Source: Dichotomocladium elegans (lineage: Eukaryota > Mucoromycota > Mucoromycetes > Mucorales > Lichtheimiaceae). Taken from it: a stretch of DNA of 64,000 bases. A program made the translations under genes and the position numbers. The notes beneath the pieces were generated by a model. It was not told the DNA's origin, did no database searches, and was given only the letters and a program-made list of their open reading frames with translations. The stretch covers positions 186,001-250,000 of the forward strand of contig JAIXMN010000004.1 of assembly GCA_025716815.1 (NCBI GenBank), read 5' to 3'. Below, piece after piece: positions 56,662 to 64,000 of this stretch (position 1 is its first letter; each line of letters begins with the position of its first letter).

Positions 56662-57210
56662 CTTTATTTTCAGAAATAAATAATGTCGTACGAAATACGA
56701 AGAAAAAAGTCGCATAAAATTGTGACAGATAAATCCTACCAGTAGATGAAAGAGTTCAAATAACAACAGAGAATCCGATCCGTTTCCATATTCTTTAGCT
56801 TGTAGATAGCCTGGATCAACATCTCATCCTATTCGGATGTGGGCATCTGGTGATAGCCATGGCGTATGAATGGAATTAACGCGATAGTATTTTAGGGGTA
56901 TCCTCAGAATTCATGGAATCGACACGTTATCCATTCTCCAATACCGGCCTTTTATACATTCATATTTCTCTGTCTCATCCATTGTAGCTGAGGTAATATC
57001 CTGTTACAATTCGCTTGATTATATCTTCCCAAATGCCCCGCCATCTCTTGCATATTTCCGGCTACTTGCTGCGGGAATCTCTTTCTTGAACCATGTAATG
57101 CTGTATTTCACTTTAATATGGAACCCAGAAGCATCAAGGAGAACGTCGTTCCTTTTAAGGTCAATGTTAGTCATGATTTACCGGTACAGAAACCAGGGTG
57201 ATGACGAACA
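56662..57210 (-). mobile_element. IS630/Tc1-type element relic D (right end plus transposase fragment)
   Basis: The right end, read in reverse, is TTATTTATTTCTGAAAATAAAG|TA at 56662, with TATGCGACTTTTTTCTTCG further in. From about 57060 to 57180 the minus strand carries the segment around the first catalytic Asp of the transposase; the plus-strand shadow frame (ALMOST: LIWNPEASRRTSFLLRSM) is the same shadow seen behind the B and C copies (IWNPDSSRKMRFFLKSM). The left end was not found. Confidence 0.6.
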
Positions 57211-60200
57211 AGCGATCTCTTCTTTTGGTGTCATCCATATAAATGAATTATTCGAGGTCAGTGACTCAACATGTAGCATTGCCGTGCACCAATGTGCGAA
57301 TGCTTACGAAGAGCATTTGATGCATAGCATGGAAAAAGTGTGCAAGGCGCGAGAAGTACGATGATTTATAATAATGCAACATGAAAATGGCGTCGTTGTC
57401 AATATACTAGTGACAGTAGAGTGGGAGTGCGTCAGGTATGAGAAGTTAAAATCTGGTAATCTCGGAGCAGGTTGTATAGTCTTTTCATGTGACTAAACCA
57501 GCTAGTGGTATATCAAGATATAACATAAAGAGTCATTTTCTCTGTTAATATTAACTGGCATAAAAAATCAAGACACGAGCTACAGTCCCAAGAGTGCCAA
57601 GATTGGCAGCACTCTGAGTTCTTCTCTACATAGAGGAAAAGAAATCCGATAAAAATCTGAATGCCTTATCCTTTTTTATAAACATGCATTGCTTGTAGTC
57701 ATAAACATAGCACTCAGCTCTGTATGCTAGCTATGGGTAATTTTGCCACATATGGTAGCTGCTTTACCTCCTCCGTGCCGCAGTAGAACCATCTGCGTCC
57801 CTCTGTAACAAAGTTTTCCTCGGGTCGAAGATACATTTCAGGACTCTGTGTCGATGTAAAGCGGTCATCTCACTTGTCTGCCTGGAACACATCAGTGGAT
57901 CGTACCATTGGGATAGTCTGCGAATTACTTTTGGATTTACCGGCGACAGTAGAGGTACATTTCAAGAGCCATAAATAAGTATCATTCCACCTTAGCGTTT
58001 CGAATTGCAGATCCATGCTGGACTTTTCATTTTGGTTCGTCTGATTATGGTGCAAGAGAAAAAAGAAGCGAGGGTTTTCAATGTCGGGTGTAGCCCTTCT
58101 TGCGGCAAAGTTATGAAGGCTCTGTCGGGAAAATTGAGCCCTCCGATATTGGCGCCCCGGTATACATCCAAAGCTGTGATACCAGTCGCATTCCGATAAT
58201 GCTCACTTGCATCCTGCGCCGGCAGCCTGATATCCAAGGTTGCCGTGTTTCTTGTTCGATTCCTTTTCTGTATGCTTCTCAACAGGTACTTGACCGCGTC
58301 TGTTCGTGGATGATTCTCTGGCACAGCAACCTGCTTTTGGACCTAGCAGCGAAACAGGTTTTCATCATTGCACTGATGATGTATTGCGCAATCGCGTTGA
58401 ATCCAATAACAGACTGGTCAGGGTCCGCTTCAGAGTCGACTTCACTTTCGGGGTGTTTCTTTGTCTGGTGCAAAGATCGCCTTCCGATAACTTGGTTTCT
58501 CATTAAGAGCATTTTATTAATGTGCGAGTTCAATATATCCTTTGTCTTGACCGTCTATTCAGACCGACGAAATCGCCCAAGCGCACCAAGTAAATTGTCT
58601 CTTTGTAGCGATCAAACCTTATAGCTGCACCGACGAGAGAGCCCGGAATACGGTATATTATGGTCTTTCCAACACAGCGTAGGGAGAAGGGATATTTGCG
58701 TTCTCCATTCTTTCGCTACTGCGTCAATTACATTGATGTCACTGTTTGAATGGGCAAGGAATGGAATAACGGCAGTGGGTAGAAAAGTTGACAAGAGTCA
58801 ACAAAGGTGACGGAAGAAAATAGAATTGACGCGAGCCAACAACAGCAAAAAAAAGAGTAGAAAGTTAATAAGAGAGAGCTTGCCTATTCATCTTCGCCTC
58901 ATCTCATGGAGGTACATCATGACTGTAATGACAAATCGCCATACGCATGAACATTATGCATGCACAATCCATAGTCAGCGTTCCACGCCAACTACTTTTT
59001 ATTTTTCATTTTCATTATTTAAAATTCATGTTCCTTTCTTTACTTGACCCAGAAATAAGAACGAACAGAAAAAGGGCGATGGATGGCCAGTCCGATCGCC
59101 CATAAACAAACAAAATGGAAAAGGGGGGACACATTTTCCACAGTTGATTACAACCTTTCCAAAATGGTAAAAGTTTGAACAACGGCAATAGTATCCAAAA
59201 AAGCTGAACAATGAAAAAAATGGATGAGGGTCTCCAGAACTTGGAAAATGGCCTTTATTTATAGTTTTTCCTTTCATGCTCAGCCGGTAATGTGACCTGT
59301 GACTTTCCCTCTGATTATCAGTTGATTATCGATCTCCCAAGTCTTTCACCTCAGATGAAGACGGGCGACCACTTTCCCCTGGGTAAGTATCCAACAACAG
59401 GTTGTGTCTGATCGGCGAACAGCCAGTCTGTAACCTATTCTCTGCCCCGCATTTTGTATTCTTTTCAATCATCTCAGACGTTATGCTCCGAAACCCAGAC
59501 ATACCTAAACAGATATGGAGGGGATGTAGCTACCACTACGATCAGCATGGAGAATGCGGATATGAAGTGGAAGATAAAAGTCCCCTACAGACACTCCAAA
59601 TATTTGTAGATGAATGTATAGAGCATGCACCTCATTTATCTATATCTTCATCCCATTTCAGTGCATTTAAAGGCGTCAATTCCATTAGCGTACCATCGGA
59701 TGCTGTCCTTGGCATAGGTATACACCTCACTGTAGAAGCATCGTTTCGGTGCACAGGGTTGTGCTTCCTAAACTACCCTCAGCTTTCTGCGTGCGTAGTA
59801 ATTCCGCCAATTTTAACTTGTATTCTTGGATGGAGCCTCAAAAAGACGGTCGATCTTTTCCGAGTGATGCAAACAAGCAAAACCTATTGATCACAGTCAA
59901 GACCTCCATTTTCAGAAAGTCGAATCATGACGAGCGCGTCACGATACACTTCATCTGCTATTAACAAGGGCAACTCCATTAGGATAGCTATATTGTTGGC
60001 CAATCCATTGTACCAGAGCATATGGTAGTCCCATAAATACGTACAAAAAAACGATCATTAACAGTATGGCACATGTGTATGGCGCTTGATATATAGCATG
60101 GCGGGATAAGACGTACCGGGCTGGAGAGGTACGAATTATAGTAGTATAAGACTTTGACATCCGAGTGGAGTATGGTCATGTACATACGGAAATCGGAGAG

Positions 60201-60605
60201 AGCGGATCTAGCGAGAGAGGAAGGTGTGCTGGTGCGAAGCTCATAATCCGAGGTATGGCAGTATCCACGGCTGGAACGAATGCTATTCATTGGATTTCGG
60301 GAATCTTTTATGTATTATTCGCGAAATATACCGTATTTTACGTGCAGCGCATTACTTCCCGAACAAAAGCATGTTGAAGGGTTCTAATTCTTCGACTACA
60401 GGCTCAATAAGAAAAATCGGGAGGGAAAGCGTTCCACTCTCTGTTTGATTTTGCATAAGGGCTCTCATTGGTTAAACTGCAAGTTGGGATTTTTTGCTTG
60501 ACCGGGTAGTCGTACAACCTTCCCCCCGCACCTAGCACCTTGCCGCCACTCCTTTTGTGGGTCGCGCGTTCCTTTATTCTGCTTTGTCGGAGACGAGAAC
60601 CATAA
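57211..60605. other. Gene-poor, relic-rich region, 3.4 kb
   Basis: Minus ORFs at 57992-58324 (reading HYRNATGITALDVYRGANIG), 58279-58533 and 58612-58794, and a plus ORF at 59402-59890 (YHYDQHGECGYEVEDKSPLQ) look like fragments of coding DNA. The last seems to continue in another frame to about 59964. I recognise none. The Vps51 promoter lies near 60400-60600. Confidence 0.35.
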
Positions 60606-63597
60606 ATGAGTGACATTCAAACAAGTTCACCAGAGCATAAAAAAGCAGGACGATCGCGTGAACGGAACGTCAATCTGCTCAAATATTACGGTGTTGGCAC
60701 AGCAAATGGCGAGACAAAACAACCCTTAGACATTGGTAACAACTCGAAGCGAGTTTCCGAGATGATGTTCATCCATTGGTTCTTTTAACGTGCAGACGGT
60801 GGTACTTTTGAGCCGAACAAATACTTTTCTCGGCTTCTCAAAGAGAAAACACTCAGTGGCCTCGTCAAGCGAGACAATGAGCTTGTAGGAGGTATGGGAC
60901 CGAGGCGAGATCCACCACCCAAAAAGCGTGAATGGAATGTGCCTTATTTGTATTTCACTGCAGAAATCCGGGAAATTGACGGTGATATGAAAACTCTTGT
61001 CTATGAAAACTACAGCAAGTTCATTAGTGCGACTGACACCATTCGCAAGGTAAAGTCAAACCGATCGCAGGAAAAGCGCTTGCGAAAGCTCACCTGAAAG
61101 TAGATGAAGTCCAATGTCGAGAGCATGGAGTCGGAGATGAGGCACCTCAACGAGAGTATGTCCGGTATAACGCAGCAATGTGAAGAGATCAGAGGAGCGC
61201 TTGGACCCAATCGTGACAAGATTCGTCAGCTTTTGAATGTTCATAACCTCCTTAAACGGCTGCAATTCATCTTTGAACTACCTGATCGGCTTGGTCGATG
61301 TTTAGCAACTGGACACTTTACACAGGCGGTTAAATATCATGCTAAAGCCACACGACTCCTCAACCATTACGAACACCTGACAGCGTTTAGGGGAATCGAG
61401 AGAGACTGTGAGGTGATCATGGAGAAGATTAAGGGCGAGATATACAAAAACATGCGACAGTCAAATCGTGAAATCGATAAATTGGCTGATGATATGAGGC
61501 TACTTCTTTTGCTCCACGAAGATCCACAGAGCCTGTGGAAAGAATATATCAGCATGTAAGTTATTCATAAGAGGACGCGATTGAAGCCAGGGCTTATTTG
61601 CGATATTATCTATTTTGCACAGACAAATGATGCGACTGAACATTTCTTCCAAGCCATCCAGCTCCATTGAGGAGCTCACATCGACATATTTAATCCCACT
61701 TGAACACATCGTGGCGCATTTTGAGAAACTTTTTCTAGCATCATCAATTGCGGAGGATGAGCGCTCTTCAGGCTATGTAAATAAGGGCAGGAATATGGAG
61801 CGTTTTGCTAAGGAATGACACTGAATCTACTCCAGGATGTGGAAGAAGCAAGGCGTGACCTGGTTGATGCAGTAATGCCACATCTTGATGCATTCTTTAC
61901 GCAGGCATATTCCTATATTCATTCTTTGGTAATTAAGAACTATCATATTGGAAAATAGGTATCTAAGGCTATACGATGCAAATAGGGGACATCATCAGAA
62001 GGACCGCAAATAATTGGCCAGATTCAAGCATTGAATGAATTTGTAGACGCGGTTTCTAAACACGGAGAAGTGCTTCTAAGGATAACAGCGTCTGACATCC
62101 GCATGACAGAAATGACCCAAAAGTGGGAATCTGAACTGATTGATAGACTGATGTCTACTGTATCTGAACAGCTGAGAGGTAATAATGGATGAAAAAGACG
62201 GTAGTGGGATGTATGCAAGGCTAAATTTTTCATCAGGGCGAATGTCCCGCCTAAATGAATTTAATGTGGATACGATCGACGGCCTTAGCGGAGAAAAAGA
62301 TGCGCTTAGCGACTTTGTGATTGAAACAGAGATGTGGCTTCAGCAGCATATTCAAACTGCGTGCCTCGAGCCTCTTTATGAATTGATGAATGCACGCGCT
62401 TCGGGCAATCGGTCAGGCTTTTATCTTCGGGTTCGAAAAAATGTCCAATGCATGTGGGAAAGTCTCCTGGATATTATCTGTGTAAGGAACCAATGGTGTA
62501 ACCTTGCGTGTGTAACCGGATCAGAATTTTAACATCAAACATTAGAACTCTAAGGCTAAGAACAGCGCTATTCGGCGGGTCGTTAGTTCACGATTGTGTT
62601 ACGATATTGCTGAACAATGTATTCCGCAGGTGTACGGGAATTTCCCAAAGGAACTGGCCAGTGATACAGCTTCCCAAGGGAATAAGCCTGATGCGGCGGA
62701 CAATCTGGTCAAATTGGATGCCGGCGAAATAGCTGAGCTATATACACAGAAAGGCCGGAGTCTATTGAATGAACACACAATGCAGGAAGGTTGCAATTTG
62801 GGATCACTAGTGCAGAGGTACTACCTTGCCGCAGGTCGAGCAGATAAAGTACCAAGCGATGTTTCCCAAGTCTGGTGCAACGTCCTGCAGCGATTACGTT
62901 ATACCGAACAACTTGTCGAGACCGTCTACCCGCAATCTCCTTCGCCTGACGGGGCCGCTGACACATCTGATACAGACTTTGAGTATCGCTTTGGCTCTGC
63001 ATCCGAAGGCCTTTATGTTCGACCTCTTCAGTCCTCTCAGAGTGTTACAACGGCGTCCTCTGAGACACCAGGCGAATTGACAGGTCTGGGCATAATGCCC
63101 AAATTTGGCTTCGACATGACACTGAACATGATGAACAACATTGATAAATTGTTTGCGGATCGTGTCGACGTGTATCGACCTGTGGAGGCGACTCCTGCGG
63201 GTGTATGTATAGGACTCATTCGAGTTCTGCTCAAAGCCTTCCTTGAAACTGTACGCCAGATGCGTCTAAAGCAGGCGGATTACCAGCAGCTGCAAATTGA
63301 TGCAGAGTACTTGCGGCTGATGCTCTGGAACTATACGCAGAATGACAAGTGAGTTCAGACTGGTTTATTTATATTGTTCAATTTCTATATTTAGTAACGG
63401 ACCGTATTAGCAAGTGGATGAACTTGATGCTCCAAGAGATCATTTCAAGCGCTTACACACGGTGTAACTCTCCCATCCCGCTCGAATCAGAGGTTAGTGG
63501 TGTTAGTTGAAGTATGTACAAGTCATCATTAGCGCTCATCGCCTCTATGATTAACAGGAGCTAGAACCTATTCTATCTAATTATTTACCTTCTTGAT
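60606..63597 (+). CDS. vps51: Vps51, GARP/EARP tethering complex subunit
   Basis: Multi-exon, ATG at 60606, stop TGA 63595-63597. The N-terminal exons give the Vps51 signature: NVNLLKYYGVGTA, FEPNKYFSRLLKEKTLSGLV, then EIREIDGDMKTLVYENYSKF and SATDTIRK joined to MKSNVESMESEMRHLN, an amphipathic coiled coil. The helical CATCHR-like body follows (FELPDRLGRCLATGHFTQAV, YHAKATRLLNHYEHL). The C-terminal exons end MLWNYTQN, KWMNLMLQEIISSAY and LEPILSNYLPS. GARP tethers endosome-derived vesicles at the trans-Golgi. Exon limits between 61560 and 62630 are approximate. Confidence 0.9.
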
Positions 63598-63812
63598 ACC
63601 CTTGAATACACATTATGGGGCGGGGAGGGGTGGGCGCCAAAGTTCTTAGCTCACCCGGCTTCGAGCGGACCTACAGCTTCAGTAATGCCCCAATAATTTA
63701 GAGCCTTTTAAAAGATCTGTCTTTCTTTTTCAGAACGTGGTCCCCTTTTTCCACCCTCCTTTCCCCTGTTTTATTTTTATCGCCTTGCCATTCCTTTCAA
63801 CGAACACGAAAG
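63598..63812. other. Intergenic region
   Basis: Short spacer with CT-rich promoter tract; includes the leader of the next gene. Confidence 0.4.
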
Positions 63813-64000
63813 ATGATTAAGAATCTTGGAAAATTACGCCAGGTGTGTTGATTCTCTTAACGATCTATAAACTGGGGAGTAGTATGGCCAAGCGTGTGAA
63901 GCTTGCCGCTTTTCCCTTCATCGCGTTATATGTTTTTTGAGCAGCGGCTAATAGGATCACACTATTTCTTTTTTCCTTTCCTTAGTGGACTGGAGAACGT
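63813..64000 (+). CDS. Start of a gene, possibly a BAR-domain protein (partial)
   Basis: The 30-nt first exon, 63813-63842 (MIKNLGKLRQ), ends at GTGTGT. The second exon begins at 63986 (acceptor CCTTAG) with WTGER before the edge. The KNLGKLRQWTGER start resembles the amphipathic N-terminus of some fungal BAR-domain proteins, but only 15 residues are visible, so this is a weak guess. Confidence 0.4.

Overview
The window is nuclear DNA of a filamentous early-diverging fungus, most likely Mucoromycota (Mucorales-like). The evidence is many short GT..AG introns (about 50-110 nt), compact genes with convergent 3' ends tens of bases apart, a fungal Mid1, a Ran1-type kinase, a paxillin-like LIM protein, and TA-flanked DNA transposon relics. 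No species can be named from sequence alone.

Layout. 0-11.3 kb is ordinary gene-dense DNA: DNAJC8-like J protein (partial), Mid1 calcium-channel subunit, a carboxymuconolactone-decarboxylase-like protein, a PNUTS-like PP1 regulator, a small possibly mitochondrial protein, ribulose-phosphate 3-epimerase and an O-fucosyltransferase-like membrane enzyme. 11.3-15.24 kb is one mobile element of about 3.9 kb. It carries the truncated N-terminal part of an IS630/Tc1-type transposase, a small palindromic MITE and an apparently intact Fanzor gene (the eukaryotic TnpB relative, an RNA-guided nuclease family). A hairpin-rich conserved right end follows, which is the best candidate for its guide (omega) RNA. 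15.3-22.9 kb holds CK2 beta, GMPPA, a three-LIM protein and Tma22/DENR. 23-32.3 kb is a second mobile-element zone. It has a decayed transposon (22.99-24.85 kb), an Sso1-type syntaxin, a long desert, and a third element (29.0-32.3 kb) with a frameshifted transposase, a decayed inverted Fanzor copy and the same MITE. 32.3-42 kb is gene-poor, with tRNA-Ala(AGC), Ubc13, a two-TM protein, a ubiquitin-like gene and another right-end relic. 42.4-55.7 kb is gene-dense again: SDR, GPALPP1-like protein, ZZ/EF-hand protein, aspartic protease, GH5 glucanase, Ran1-like kinase, CPA2 antiporter and a hypothetical protein. 56.2-60.6 kb is relic-rich. Vps51 and the start of one more gene close the window.

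The system worth attention is the Fanzor family. One intact gene keeps the RuvC aspartates, the displaced glutamate typical of Fanzors and a complete zinc finger split by an intron. It sits inside a TA-flanked IS630/Tc1-like element. Other copies of the element ends, transposase, MITE and Fanzor occur in different states of decay within the same 64 kb. This gives an internal comparison set for the element ends and the guide-RNA region.
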